Source of the DNA: Phocaeicola faecalis
Lineage (GTDB): Bacteria > Bacteroidota > Bacteroidia > Bacteroidales > Bacteroidaceae
Assembly: GCF_021730445.1 (NCBI RefSeq)
Contig: NZ_JADNRM010000001.1
Location: 345,537 to 385,564 of the forward strand
Direction: 5' to 3'
DNA length: 40,028 nt
Part shown: piece after piece, positions 8,324 through 16,898 of the stretch
Layout: the number at the start of each line of letters is the position of its first letter
Position numbering within the stretch: the first letter of the stretch is position 1
Made by a program: the position numbers and the translations under genes
Notes under the pieces: model-generated
What the model saw: the letters and a program-made list of their open reading frames with translations, nothing else
What the model was told of the DNA's origin: nothing
Database searches by the model: none

Positions 8324-8540
8324 TAAATGTGTCTAAACTCTCATAACCTAAAAATTGGGAGTGTGTCAAAACTAAACCAGCCTATCCAATCGTCAGCTGT
8401 AGGGGCAGGGGTTGCCTGCCCGAAGACACAAAGAAAACTGTTTTCGGGCGAGCGAACCTCGCCCCTACGAACGAAACGACAGCATTATCCACGTTTTGAC
8501 ACAACCCCACTTCAATAAAAGGGGAGTTTTGACACATTTA
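8324..8540. mobile_element. MITE-like element with long terminal inverted repeats
   Basis: The ends are inverted copies of about 48 bp: TAAATGTGTC at 8324-8333 matches GACACATTTA at 8531-8540, and TGTGTCAAAAC (8362-8372) matches GTTTTGACACA farther in. A nested inner inverted repeat (GTAGGGGC from 8399, GCCCCTAC ending 8468) has arms of about 24 bp. The outer ends can be read as AATGTGTC...GACACATT flanked by TA, as expected of TA-targeting (Tc1/mariner or IS630-like) MITEs. No transposase is encoded. Positions 8359-8479 are about 95% identical to 39908-40028. It fills most of the 336-bp gap between the TPR gene and the next gene. Confidence 0.8.
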
Positions 8541-8588
8541 CTTTTTTCTTTATATGCCGTATTTTACATAACAAAGAAGGAATAATTT

Positions 8589-10910
8589 ATGAAATATAGT
8601 TTAATCTTATCCGTTTTAGGCGTACTATTTAGCTTAAAGTCATTTGCACAAACCAATATAGATAGTCTGTTAGCCTATTCCTCGAAACAATGGGCAAGTT
8701 TTCCTATGGAGATACTTTATCTTCAAACCAGCAAAAGTACTTATGAGACAGGAGAAGACCTATGGTTCAAAGGCTATCAACTGGATGCACAAAGTTTTGC
8801 GCTATCGGATAAAAGTAAGACACTCTATTTGCAAATGATAAATCCTGCCGATAGTGTAGTATGGCAAGAGAAGTATCCGATTGAAAACGGTATTGTGTCC
8901 GGTCATGTGTACATAGATGAAAAATTGCTTGAAGGCGATTACCTGCTACAAGGCTACACAAAGCATTCTTTCTACAAGAATGATACTACCGGTATTATTC
9001 CTACCCGAAAAGTAAAGATAATGAAGAACATCTCCCATTCTGCAGTGGCAGAAACTCCTCAAGACACCACTTTCCGCTTTAAAATGTTTCCTGAAGGAGG
9101 AAATTTGGTTTCCGGCATTCCATCCATATTAGCTTTCAAGGCTACTGATGGCAAAGGAAATCCTGTGTTTGTAGAAGGAGCTGTTTATCAGGATAATGAA
9201 CCACTAATTGAAGTAAAAAGCATTCATTATGGGATGGGAACTGTCCTATTCACTCCACTTCAAGACAAAACATACAGGATTGAATTGAAGAATGGCAAGA
9301 GTTATCCGTTACCTACCATTCACTCACAAGGCATGGTTTTACGACTTATCAAACAGGATAAGAAAGAACTTAACTTTATGGTTTCTCAAAGCAACAGCCT
9401 GCCCAACCAACAAATTTATTTAATCGGGCAAATGCGTGGTATGGTTTGCTGTATGGCTAAAGGGGTATTAAAAGATAATCTCAATATCTCTATATCTTTG
9501 GACAACTTCCTGTATCAGGGGATAGCGGAGTTTACCCTATTTGACAGTCAGATGCAGCCCATTGCAGAAAGACTAGTGTATATCCACCCCGAAAAGAAAT
9601 TACACATTACCGCAGAACCGGATAAGGAACGTTATACCCTTCGAGAAAAAGGAACAATTAAAATCAAAATTACGAATGAAGAAGGAAATCCCGTGAGAGC
9701 CAATATCGGCGTCAGCGTGTACGACCAAGCCTACAATAATCCTGCTGATCCGGTGAATATACTGTCTTATTACTATCTATCCTCGCAAATACGTGGTAAG
9801 ATTTACAATCCTGCCTATTATTTCGATGAAAGGAATAATGGACAAACAGAAGGTATGGAGCTATTGCTACTGACACAAGGTTGGCGGCGGTATGTATGGA
9901 ATACAATCAGTTCATTTTATGAAGGACAACCTTTTCTGACCGATGAAATTAACGGTACTCAAACTTTAAAGAAGAACACGAAAGAGAAGCAAAGCCAAGA
10001 TTCGGAGCAACTTATCAAAGTTTCAGGGCCGACAGGAAACACTCTCTTTGTTTGGGCAGATTCCCTTGGACAGTTTACAGTCAGTACGGATATGATGAAA
10101 GGACTCCGGGGTGGATATATCTACCTTAAACCGATGTTGTCGGAAAAGTTTAAACCGGAGTTGGCCATAACGGATTATTTTTCAGTGATTGACAGTCTGA
10201 GAAAAAACAGGTCGAATTATTATCCAGTGATGAATTTATTGCCAATTGTCAGGAAACAGGAATTCGACTTTCCAATAGCAAGCCAAGACAGTACCATTCT
10301 ATTGGAGGAAGTGGTAGTCGTGGGGAAAGGTCGAAAACCATTCCGAGATAAGTTTATGGGACGACTAGACAGTTTGGCACAAAAAGACTTAGGACCATGG
10401 GTATGTAAGCACGGCTGGCTAGAGAATTACAAAGAAGGCTATACTCATCATCATGATTCCCGGTATTGCCCTTGTGTAGTAGATGATGGAGAACCAAGAA
10501 CTGTTCCAATTATTGGGCATAGATATCATATACAGAAGAATGAATATTTTCAATGCAATGCTAAAGGAAGTTGGTGTTTCAAACCCATAGATAGTCAGTG
10601 GATTATTTATGAGGGAGCCAACTATTCAGAGGAAGAACTTCTCCGCATGAACAACCTCTGGCGTACCAAAGGCTATTACTCTACTCGTGAATTCTATCAG
10701 CCTGATGAAGTAGACCTACAGTTGTCCACTCCCGATGCCCGGAACACCCTGCTTTGGGAACCATCAGTCATTACCGATGAAAAGGGAGAAGCCACCGTTT
10801 CGTTCTATTGTTCCGATATCAATACCCGATTCATTGGAGTGGTAGAAGGGGCAGATGGTACTGGTCTATTAGGCACCAGCAAATTTGAATTCAATGTAAT
10901 AAGAAAATAG
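8589..10910 (+). CDS. Large secreted protein with macroglobulin (MG2)-like and plug-like segments
   Basis: This 773-residue protein begins with a signal peptide (MKYSLILSVLGVLFSLKSFAQ). Residues about 40-130 resemble an MG2 segment (TSKSTYETGEDLWFKGYQLD, ENGIVSGHVYIDEKLLEGDY), and about 330-400 resemble another beta-sandwich (DKERYTLREKGTIKIKIT). Near residue 575 is LLEEVVVVGKGRK, resembling the junction before the plug of SusC-like receptors, but no 22-strand barrel follows. The C-terminal part (LLWEPSVITDEKGEATVSF) resembles an alpha-2-macroglobulin segment. Related Bacteroides proteins are often labelled MG2 or TonB-plug domain proteins. Function unknown; envelope location inferred. It stands alone downstream of the MITE-like element. 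Confidence 0.75.
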   Translation: MKYSLILSVLGVLFSLKSFAQTNIDSLLAYSSKQWASFPMEILYLQTSKSTYETGEDLWFKGYQLDAQSFALSDKSKTLYLQMINPADSVVWQEKYPIENGIVSGHVYIDEKLLEGDYLLQGYTKHSFYKNDTTGIIPTRKVKIMKNISHSAVAETPQDTTFRFKMFPEGGNLVSGIPSILAFKATDGKGNPVFVEGAVYQDNEPLIEVKSIHYGMGTVLFTPLQDKTYRIELKNGKSYPLPTIHSQGMVLRLIKQDKKELNFMVSQSNSLPNQQIYLIGQMRGMVCCMAKGVLKDNLNISISLDNFLYQGIAEFTLFDSQMQPIAERLVYIHPEKKLHITAEPDKERYTLREKGTIKIKITNEEGNPVRANIGVSVYDQAYNNPADPVNILSYYYLSSQIRGKIYNPAYYFDERNNGQTEGMELLLLTQGWRRYVWNTISSFYEGQPFLTDEINGTQTLKKNTKEKQSQDSEQLIKVSGPTGNTLFVWADSLGQFTVSTDMMKGLRGGYIYLKPMLSEKFKPELAITDYFSVIDSLRKNRSNYYPVMNLLPIVRKQEFDFPIASQDSTILLEEVVVVGKGRKPFRDKFMGRLDSLAQKDLGPWVCKHGWLENYKEGYTHHHDSRYCPCVVDDGEPRTVPIIGHRYHIQKNEYFQCNAKGSWCFKPIDSQWIIYEGANYSEEELLRMNNLWRTKGYYSTREFYQPDEVDLQLSTPDARNTLLWEPSVITDEKGEATVSFYCSDINTRFIGVVEGADGTGLLGTSKFEFNVIRK

Positions 10911-10948
10911 AACAGTAACATGTTGATATGTTTGGTGGATATAATTTT

Positions 10949-10989
10949 CTCAGAATATTATGCCCACACACTTTTTTGACTTGATTCCT
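10949..10989 (-). repeat. Terminal fragment of a decayed insertion sequence (copy 1)
   Basis: About 36 of 41 positions match 12280-12318 in the same orientation, including the stretch TTTTTGACTTGA. The second copy lies upstream of an IS-type leader reading frame on the minus strand, so both are probably left ends of the same IS family. This copy is reduced to the end only. Confidence 0.6.
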
Positions 10990-11001
10990 TAGATTTAACA
11001 T

Positions 11002-11031
11002 ACCCAGAGGGTTTTCGGATTGACCCTTTAT
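11002..11031 (+). repeat. IS leader fragment, inverted relative to 12134-12163
   Basis: 27 of 30 positions match the minus strand of 12134-12163 (core GGGTTTTC, then GGATTGACCC). In the other copy this sequence carries the promoter of the IS reading frame. Here the -7 box is not kept and no reading frame follows. Together with the copy at 12134 it brackets the toxin-antitoxin pair as an inverted repeat. Confidence 0.6.
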
Positions 11032-11079
11032 AGTTCCGCTACTTAAAACAAATATTCTGTTTAAATCGTTTATTAATAG

Positions 11080-11391
11080 TCATAAAAATGTAGGAGTAAA
11101 CTCAATACCCAAAGCACGAGCAATACGAAAGAAGCTCGAAATCTGTATATCAGTCTCTCCTTTTTCCACACGAGCAATATAACTTCTTGCTGTGCCAACC
11201 TTTTCGGCTAACTCTTGCTGGGTTATCTTTAGTTCTTTCCGGCGGTCACGCAATATCTCGCCATAATACCACGCTATTGACTTCTCATGGAAAGCAGTAC
11301 GAGAGTCAGTACCCACCTCTCCATATTTATTGTCCAGTAGCTCACCCGCTGTATGCAACTTATCTAACTTATGTTCATCTAACTTTCTCAT
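11080..11391 (-). CDS. XRE-family antitoxin (HigA-like)
   Basis: This 103-residue protein has a helix-turn-helix of the Cro/CI (XRE) type at about residues 47-100 (RRKELKITQQELAEKVG, TARSYIARVEKGE). The N-terminal part is charged and probably binds the toxin. It lies downstream of, and overlaps by 4 bp (ATGA), the RelE-like gene. This toxin-first order is typical of higBA modules. It probably neutralises the toxin and represses the shared promoter. The pair sits in a region of IS remnants. Confidence 0.88.
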   Translation of the reverse strand: MRKLDEHKLDKLHTAGELLDNKYGEVGTDSRTAFHEKSIAWYYGEILRDRRKELKITQQELAEKVGTARSYIARVEKGETDIQISSFFRIARALGIEFTPTFL

Positions 11392-11753
11392 AACTCAAAG
11401 TCTTTTAATATCCGTTCTGCAATCTTTATTTGTTTACTATAGTCTTTTGTGGATTTCTTCAGAAAACCATTCAAGAGTAGTATCTTCTTTGAAAGAATGA
11501 TGTTCTCATTATCAACAGCAAAAAGAATCGTTCTATATTCATTCGTACTAACAGAAACCCTCATTTCATACAAGTCCGTATGCTCCAAGTGTTTCACGAA
11601 CTTCGTACTAAGTACATACTCTGTTCTGATAATATCCATAGTATGTTCAAACTTAGCTTTTACTTTATCTTGCAACATACCGTAGAACTCTACAAACTCA
11701 TGTGAGAAATACAGTTCACGTATATCATTATCCTTTTCATCTGTTGCTTTCAT
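11388..11753 (-). CDS. RelE/ParE-superfamily toxin (HigB-like, Gp49 type)
   Basis: This 121-residue protein is predicted to be an mRNA-cleaving toxin acting at the ribosome. Family features are LYEMRVSVSTNEYRTILFAV, which carries the basic core, and LLNGFLKKSTKDYSKQIKIA, which matches the conserved G-F-x-K-K segment. The ATG at 11753 is preferred over the one at 11780, because a TATATTTG -7 box at 11786-11793 would place the transcript start at about 11780. It overlaps the antitoxin gene by 4 bp. Activity has not been shown; the module could be a worn remnant, but both frames are intact. Confidence 0.87.
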   Translation of the reverse strand: MKATDEKDNDIRELYFSHEFVEFYGMLQDKVKAKFEHTMDIIRTEYVLSTKFVKHLEHTDLYEMRVSVSTNEYRTILFAVDNENIILSKKILLLNGFLKKSTKDYSKQIKIAERILKDFEL

Positions 11754-11785
11754 GACGCAAATGTAACTAATCAGATACATTTAAG

Positions 11786-11823
11786 CAAATATAATATAGA
11801 CTCTTTAAAGTATTTAACACAAA
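11786..11823 (-). promoter_or_regulatory. Promoter of the toxin-antitoxin pair
   Basis: TATATTTG on the minus strand (11786-11793) fits the -7 consensus. The nearest TTTG (11820-11823) is 26 bp upstream, longer than usual, so the promoter may be weak or regulated. Confidence 0.5.
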
Positions 11824-11962
11824 TCACTTCAGGTTCTTATACTTATCCTTTAGAAATTAAATATCTACTAAAAGCATTAATTCTCACCTAGTAACGTCGA
11901 TTCCAATAATGCTTCCACTTTAAACAGATTATCATAATGTAGCAGTAGGATATTATTCGATT

Positions 11963-12124
11963 TCAGCAATCTTCTTCTTTGTTCATAGGTCCCTCTAGAA
12001 AGAGGATGAAGCAAGTATCTTGGGAGACATGATTGACTAAATCAAAATAATCGAGTATGCCTGCAGGGAGGAACATGGATAAAATCTCTATCGGAGTAAG
12101 CGTTTTTTTACGGGTCTGTTTCAT
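11963..12124 (-). pseudogene. Truncated IS leader ORF (ISAon1-family-like N-terminal region)
   Basis: A 53-residue frame (MKQTRKKTLTPIEILSMFLP, then AGILDYFDLVNHV, then ILFLEG) resembles, from memory, the start of the small first protein of ISAon1-family insertion sequences of Bacteroides. That protein normally runs beyond 100 residues and is followed by a transposase. Here it stops after EEDC and no transposase follows. A TATCTTTG box (12129-12136) lies 4 nt before the ATG. It belongs to the remnant spanning about 11963-12318. 11781-11962 holds only the toxin promoter and no other feature I can support. Confidence 0.6.
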
Positions 12125-12133
12125 GAGGCAAAG

Positions 12134-12163
12134 ATAAGGGGTCAATCTGAAAACCCTGTGGGT
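12134..12163 (-). repeat. IS leader segment, inverted partner of 11002-11031
   Basis: On the minus strand this carries GGGTTTTC, then AGATTGACCCC, immediately upstream of the IS reading frame start. It matches 27 of 30 positions of 11002-11031 in the opposite orientation. Confidence 0.6.
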
Positions 12164-12279
12164 GATAAGCATGAACTCTGAATTACAATGCTGACGTCCA
12201 ATCAAGTGCTCGTCTGATGTACTTGATTTATAATACTTTGGAAGGATGTATGTTTTTAGCATTGCAAACTTTAAATGTT

Positions 12280-12318
12280 TCTCAAATATTATATCCACAT
12301 ACTTTTTGACTTGACCCA
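12280..12318 (-). repeat. Terminal fragment of a decayed insertion sequence (copy 2)
   Basis: Direct repeat of 10949-10989 located about 160-195 bp upstream of the IS leader frame, probably the left end of the remnant. Between it and the leader (12164-12279) I see only AT-rich IS-like sequence without a gene. Confidence 0.6.
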
Positions 12319-12379
12319 AGATAAGCATTTTAACTAAATCCCCCAAGTTTTCAAACTGAGCCAAACCAATTCCCGGAAA

Positions 12380-12414
12380 TAGAAAAAGGACTAGAAATCT
12401 CTTTCTAATCCTTT
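12380..12414 (-). terminator. Terminator of tRNA-Cys
   Basis: Minus-strand stem of 13 pairs (12402-12414 with 12385-12397, one G-T pair, loop of 4), followed by a T-run. It begins about 12 nt after the 3' end of tRNA-Cys. Confidence 0.85.
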
Positions 12415-12425
12415 CCTGTTTTTTG

Positions 12426-12497
12426 AGGTTCCTGGCGGATTCGAACCGCCGTACACGGTTTTGCAGACCGCTGACTAAGCCACTCATCCAAGGAACC
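12426..12497 (-). tRNA. tRNA-Cys(GCA)
   Basis: Cloverleaf on the minus strand. The acceptor stem GGTTCCT pairs with AGGAACC. The anticodon loop CTGCAAA gives anticodon GCA with a 5-bp stem. The T-loop is TTCGAAT. The discriminator base is U73, the identity base for tRNA-Cys. CCA is not encoded. It lies between the Feo genes and the IS remnant. Confidence 0.95.
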
Positions 12498-12534
12498 CTT
12501 TTCCTTTGCAACTGTTGTTTCTCGATTGCGGTTG

Positions 12535-12565
12535 CAAAGGTACGACTTTTTTTTGAACCTACAAC
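12535..12565 (-). promoter_or_regulatory. tRNA-Cys promoter
   Basis: Minus-strand TACCTTTG (12535-12542), with GTTG 19 bp upstream, close to the Bacteroides consensus. The box is about 38 nt before the tRNA 5' end. Confidence 0.65.
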
Positions 12566-12584
12566 TATTTTGATGTTTTTTTCT

Positions 12585-12776
12585 TCATTTACCTGCATTT
12601 TTTTTGCAATTGTACTTCTGATTAGTGCGAAGGGACTTAATGGAACAGTCCGAACCACACCCTGCACAAGGGTTCTCATTATTTCTTATTTTCCTAAAAT
12701 ACAGGAAGATACGTGCACCAACCCATACCACACACAAGAAAACAATGACTAAAACTATAATTTGTTGTAATTCCAT
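12585..12776 (-). CDS. FeoB-associated Cys-rich membrane protein
   Basis: This 63-residue protein has one N-terminal membrane helix (about residues 5-28, IIVLVIVFLCVVWVGARIFL). A short cytoplasmic tail follows with four cysteines (CAGCGSDC, then YNCKK). Small Cys-rich single-pass proteins of this kind are commonly encoded directly after feoB and are thought to assist or regulate ferrous iron transport; the mechanism is not settled. It lies 33 bp after feoAB on the same strand, so co-transcription is likely. Confidence 0.85.
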   Translation of the reverse strand: MELQQIIVLVIVFLCVVWVGARIFLYFRKIRNNENPCAGCGSDCSIKSLRTNQKYNCKKNAGK

Positions 12777-12809
12777 GCTTTAAAAACAATAAGAATAAAA
12801 ATGAGTTCA

Positions 12810-15281
12810 CTAAAGAATTAAATTTCCCAGTTGATAAACAACAAAAGCAATACCCCACGCTAAAACCGTAGTATAACCCGCAGCAAATAATGCCCACTTC
12901 CAACTGCCTGACTCTTGTTTTATAGCAGCCAAAGTAGCTATACACGGAAAATATATCAGCACAAAAAGCATATAAGCCAAAGCAGCAAGCGGTGTGATAG
13001 GAATACGATCAGAAAGATTCACATTCTCCACATCCTCTTCATTCGTATAAAGAACCCCCAATGTGCTAACGACCAGTTCTTTCGCTCCGACTCCCGAAAT
13101 GAGCCCGATACCAAGCTTCCAATCAAATCCCAAAGGTTCAATTACCGGCTCTACAGCTTTACCTATCTGACCGATATATGAATTTTCCTGCTGTTCCGCC
13201 ACTGTGTCATAAGCATCATGGTGAGGATAATATCCCAAGAACCAGATAATGATAGAAGCAATCATAATAATGCCACCCATTTTCTTCAGGTATTGAGCTC
13301 CCTTTTCCCAGGTATGCCGCAAAATACTTTTCGTTGTCGGCATACGATAAGGAGGAAGTTCCATCACAAAAGGTGCATCGTCACCTTTCACCAAAAACTT
13401 ACTGAAAAGACGTGCCATAAGAACTGCCAATATAATTCCTGTAGCATAAATGCACAACAATACAAAACTGGCTTGATTGGGGAAGAAAGCTCCCACCATT
13501 ACTAAATAAATAGGCAAACGCGCACTACATGACATTAGCGGATTGACCAGCATCGTAATAAGCCTGCACTTACGGTCTTCGATGGTACGTGATGCCATAA
13601 TAGCCGGCACATTGCATCCGAATCCCATAATAAGAGGTATAAACGACTTTCCATGCAACCCCATGCGGTGCATTATCTTATCCATAATAAATGCAGCACG
13701 TGCCATATATCCGGAATCCTCCATAACGGATATGAAGAAATATAGAATCAGAATATTGGGCAAGAATACAATAACTCCCCCTACTCCACCGATGATGCCG
13801 TCTACCAGCATGTCCTTCAGTGGTCCTTCAGCCATATTGTTACGTATCAGGTTTCCCAATTGGTCTACCAACCATTCAATTCCCTGCATGGGGTAATCTC
13901 CCAATACAAATGTTCCTTCGAACATAATATAAAGGAAAAGAAAAAAGATAGGATAGCCCCAAATACGATGAGTCACAATGCTATCAATCACACGAGTGGT
14001 CTGCTCCTTCTCCATGTGATTGTCTGTAAATGTCTCTTTCAACGCTCCGGTTATGAAACCATACTTGGCATCAGTGATGGCTTGCTCGCTATCTTCATTC
14101 ATCACGTTATAAATACGCTGCGCTTCTTTGTCACGCAAAGCCAAAATTTCATTTCCATTGGGAAGAGTCTCCACAAAAAGTTCTATATCCTTATCGTTCT
14201 CCAACAATTTAATGGCCAGAAAACGAGTAGAATACTTGTGCCGGATTTGCTCGTTGACACTAATCATTTTTTTCACAGCCTGAATACTGCGTTCCAGTTC
14301 CGGCCCATGATTGATATGAATATGGCGGAAAAGTCCCCGCGGCCTAATATGTTCTTCTTCACTATGACTACCAAATTTATGGTCGGGAACATAAGTTTCA
14401 TGCCAATCCCGCAAATCCTCCAAAACCTCCGTACGGATTTCCTCCTTCTTTTGAGTCAGAAAATCACTACCCTCGTAAATACCGATAATCACATGAAAAA
14501 GTTTATCGATGCCTTCTCCTTTACGACAAACAGTAGGCACCATTGGCACACCAAACAACTGGCTCAGCTTAAGATAATCCAACTTATTGCCACTTGCCTC
14601 GAGTTCATCATACATGTTCAGAGCGATAACCATCCGCACATTCATATCGATAAGCTGAGTGGTGAGATAAAAATTACGCTCCAAATTCGAAGCGTCTGCC
14701 ACGTTGATTATTACATCGGGAGTTTCATCAATGATGTGCTTACGTACATATATTTCTTCAGGAGTATAGGCTGACAAAGAATAAGTACCGGGTAAATCTA
14801 CAATACGGAAATGGTATCCTTGAAAATCAAAAAAACCTTCTTTAGCATCTACAGTGACACCACTATAATTTCCTACGTGCTCGTGAGCACCGGATGCAAT
14901 ATTAAACAACGACGTCTTTCCACAATTAGGATTCCCTACCAGTGCCACATTTATGGTTCGTCGTTTTCCTTTGGCCAGTGCCACCATTTCGGCTTCGGGC
15001 ACTGTTATTTCTTCTGTTATGGAACCATGGTAAGGATTTTGAGTGGTGCGTGCTTCTTGTTCGCTCACCACTTCTATCATCTCGGCTTCTTGCCGGCGAA
15101 GAGAAATCTCGTAACCTAATAATCTGTATTTTATAGGGTCTTTCAGGGGGGCATTTAGGATTACTTCCACGGTTTTGCCTTTTATAAAGCCCATCTCTAC
15201 GATACGCTTACGAAAGCCTCCGTGACCTAACACTTTGACTATTACGCCTTTCTCACCTGTCTTCAATTCAGATAAACGCAT
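12810..15281 (-). CDS. feoB: Ferrous iron transporter, FeoA-FeoB fusion
   Basis: This 823-residue inner-membrane Fe(II) transporter has an N-terminal FeoA domain (about residues 1-75, [19 protein letters not shown]) fused to FeoB. The cytoplasmic G domain shows G1 [12 protein letters not shown] near residue 115, G3 DLPGTYSL and G4 NMYDE. The C-terminal half has the multi-helix Gate regions (for example [19 protein letters not shown] and [15 protein letters not shown]). The ATG at 15281 is chosen because the frame beyond it starts only at a TTG that overlaps the promoter box. FeoA is usually a separate gene; the fused form is common in Bacteroides. Confidence 0.95.
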   Translation of the reverse strand: MRLSELKTGEKGVIVKVLGHGGFRKRIVEMGFIKGKTVEVILNAPLKDPIKYRLLGYEISLRRQEAEMIEVVSEQEARTTQNPYHGSITEEITVPEAEMVALAKGKRRTINVALVGNPNCGKTSLFNIASGAHEHVGNYSGVTVDAKEGFFDFQGYHFRIVDLPGTYSLSAYTPEEIYVRKHIIDETPDVIINVADASNLERNFYLTTQLIDMNVRMVIALNMYDELEASGNKLDYLKLSQLFGVPMVPTVCRKGEGIDKLFHVIIGIYEGSDFLTQKKEEIRTEVLEDLRDWHETYVPDHKFGSHSEEEHIRPRGLFRHIHINHGPELERSIQAVKKMISVNEQIRHKYSTRFLAIKLLENDKDIELFVETLPNGNEILALRDKEAQRIYNVMNEDSEQAITDAKYGFITGALKETFTDNHMEKEQTTRVIDSIVTHRIWGYPIFFLFLYIMFEGTFVLGDYPMQGIEWLVDQLGNLIRNNMAEGPLKDMLVDGIIGGVGGVIVFLPNILILYFFISVMEDSGYMARAAFIMDKIMHRMGLHGKSFIPLIMGFGCNVPAIMASRTIEDRKCRLITMLVNPLMSCSARLPIYLVMVGAFFPNQASFVLLCIYATGIILAVLMARLFSKFLVKGDDAPFVMELPPYRMPTTKSILRHTWEKGAQYLKKMGGIIMIASIIIWFLGYYPHHDAYDTVAEQQENSYIGQIGKAVEPVIEPLGFDWKLGIGLISGVGAKELVVSTLGVLYTNEEDVENVNLSDRIPITPLAALAYMLFVLIYFPCIATLAAIKQESGSWKWALFAAGYTTVLAWGIAFVVYQLGNLIL

Positions 15282-15299
15282 GCTCTTTAAAATTTTCTG

Positions 15300-15331
15300 C
15301 AAATATAGTTCATTACTTAGATGTATGCAAG
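15300..15331 (-). promoter_or_regulatory. feoAB promoter
   Basis: Minus-strand TATATTTG (15300-15307) with CTTG 20 bp upstream (15328-15331). The predicted transcript start is about 12 nt before the ATG. The gene diverges from tilS. No clear Fur site could be picked out by eye. Confidence 0.6.
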
Positions 15332-15419
15332 TTGTTTAGACCGTTTTTAAATAAAGAAATCCATTATAAACAAAAACAACAGTATACAGGCTACCAAATG
15401 AAAGAAAACAGGCATTCGC

Positions 15420-15450
15420 TTTCTATAATTTCAGAGAAGCATTATCTTTG
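15420..15450 (+). promoter_or_regulatory. tilS promoter immediately before the start codon
   Basis: TATCTTTG at 15443-15450 with TTTC exactly 19 bp upstream (15420-15423), a near-perfect Bacteroides promoter. The ATG begins only 4 nt after the box, so the transcript would start at or inside the first codon. Confidence 0.6.
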
Positions 15451-15454
15451 TGAT

Positions 15455-16762
15455 ATGTTTCATTTGGACGTCAATAGATTTATAGAAGAAAAATCTTTAT
15501 TTTCTCTGAAAGATAAGATTTTAGTGGCACTAAGCGGCGGCGCTGACTCTGTCGCACTATTACGCGTGCTATTAGCTTTGGGATATACTTGTGAAGCTGC
15601 CCATTGCAATTTTCACTTGCGTGGAGAAGAGTCAGACCGAGACGAAAATTTTGTATGCCACTTGTGCAATGAACGAAATGTTTTGTTACACGTTGTACAT
15701 TTTGACACTCGAGCCTATGCTGCAGAGCATCGTATTTCCATCGAAATGGCTGCCCGGGAAATGCGATATGAGTGGTTTGAAAAGTTAAGGCAGGAACGCG
15801 GCGCTTCCGTTATTGCTGTAGCCCACCATAGAGATGACAGTGTAGAAACATTTTTATTAAATCTGATTCGGGGAACAGGCATCAACGGGCTGAAAGGAAT
15901 AGCCCCGCTAAACGGCTATATTGCTCGTCCGCTACTAAACACGAGCCGACAGGATATTCTGAAATATCTCGAATTCTTAAATCAGGATTACGTGACAGAC
16001 AGCACGAATCTGCAAGATGAATACATGCGAAACAAAATCCGCCTGAACATTCTTCCAATACTGGGAGAATTGAATCCATCTGTCAGTGAGAGCATTGCAG
16101 AGACGGCAAACCGATTGTCCGAGACCTCTCTCATTTACAACAAAGAAATGGCCGAAGCCAAGAATAGAGTTATTGAAAAAAATGATAACAGCCTAAAAGC
16201 TATCCATGTCGAGCACCTGTTAGCCGAAGTTGCCCCCGCATCATTACTTTTTGAGATATTGCATCCGCTAGGATTTAATTCTGTACAAATAAAGGATATT
16301 TTCCGCAGTTTATCAGGACAGCCGGGAAAAAGATTTCTTTCTCCCGAGTGGGAGGCCGTGCGAGACAGAGAATACCTATTACTTCAAACCAGGACCATAG
16401 AAGATACAACCGGCCAAGCGCCACAGCTTTTTATCGAGACACTGCATTTATCCGACAATTTCGTTATTCCTAAAGAAAAAGATGTAGCTTGCCTGGATGC
16501 GGACAAGGTAATGAAACCTTTTATTATTCGTAAATGGCAAAAAGGAGACAAATTTGTTCCTTTTGGCATGACAGGGAAAAAGAACATAAGTGATTATCTC
16601 ACCGACCGCAAATTCTCTTTATTTGAAAAAGAAAATCAATATGTTGTATGTTCTTCAGACGACAAGATTATCTGGCTGATAGGAGAAAGAAGTGACAATC
16701 GTTTCAGAATAACAAATACCACCAAGCGGGTGATGGTTATTCGCTTAAAGAAAGAGCAATGA
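15455..16762 (+). CDS. tilS: tRNA(Ile)-lysidine synthase
   Basis: This 435-residue enzyme joins lysine to C34 of tRNA-Ile(CAU) using ATP, so that the tRNA reads AUA as isoleucine. The PP-loop motif [10 protein letters not shown] lies near residue 28. It is followed by [17 protein letters not shown] and [21 protein letters not shown], typical of TilS, and a C-terminal tRNA-binding region ([20 protein letters not shown]). The start at 15455 gives the usual N-terminus ([15 protein letters not shown]). The frame extends 41 codons upstream, but that part is unlike the family and overlaps the promoter. Divergent from feoAB. Confidence 0.95.
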   Translation: MFHLDVNRFIEEKSLFSLKDKILVALSGGADSVALLRVLLALGYTCEAAHCNFHLRGEESDRDENFVCHLCNERNVLLHVVHFDTRAYAAEHRISIEMAAREMRYEWFEKLRQERGASVIAVAHHRDDSVETFLLNLIRGTGINGLKGIAPLNGYIARPLLNTSRQDILKYLEFLNQDYVTDSTNLQDEYMRNKIRLNILPILGELNPSVSESIAETANRLSETSLIYNKEMAEAKNRVIEKNDNSLKAIHVEHLLAEVAPASLLFEILHPLGFNSVQIKDIFRSLSGQPGKRFLSPEWEAVRDREYLLLQTRTIEDTTGQAPQLFIETLHLSDNFVIPKEKDVACLDADKVMKPFIIRKWQKGDKFVPFGMTGKKNISDYLTDRKFSLFEKENQYVVCSSDDKIIWLIGERSDNRFRITNTTKRVMVIRLKKEQ

Positions 16763-16806
16763 ACATCCTGCCCAACCACCTAAAGACTCATAAATATTCT
16801 ATTTAA

Positions 16807-16865
16807 GTGCAGATTATACAGAACATACGGTTTTTAATTTATCACAATGTCTGTATAATCCGCAC
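16807..16865. other. Long imperfect inverted repeat between convergent genes
   Basis: Arms 16807-16821 and 16851-16865 pair over 15 positions with one mismatch (core GATTATACAG with CTGTATAATC). The stem extends four more pairs across a one-base bulge. The loop is about 20 nt. No T-run follows on either strand. It lies between the 3' ends of tilS (+) and the lipoprotein gene (-) and may be a shared 3'-end structure. Confidence 0.65.
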
Positions 16866-16898
16866 CCGGGAATTCCATCGGAATACAATGACTATAAA

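Noticed and set aside
8327..8518. A plus-strand frame of 63 codons
   Set aside because: It lies wholly inside the MITE-like element; its sequence is explained by the inverted repeats, and its composition is not protein-like.
11963..12679. A single long minus-strand frame of 238 codons
   Set aside because: It runs straight through tRNA-Cys, its promoter and its terminator. Only its last 53 codons (from 12124) look protein-like, as an IS leader remnant.
13860..14774. A long plus-strand frame of 304 codons
   Set aside because: It is antisense to feoAB, whose domains and motifs are certain. The frame is a shadow rich in His, Ile and Phe.
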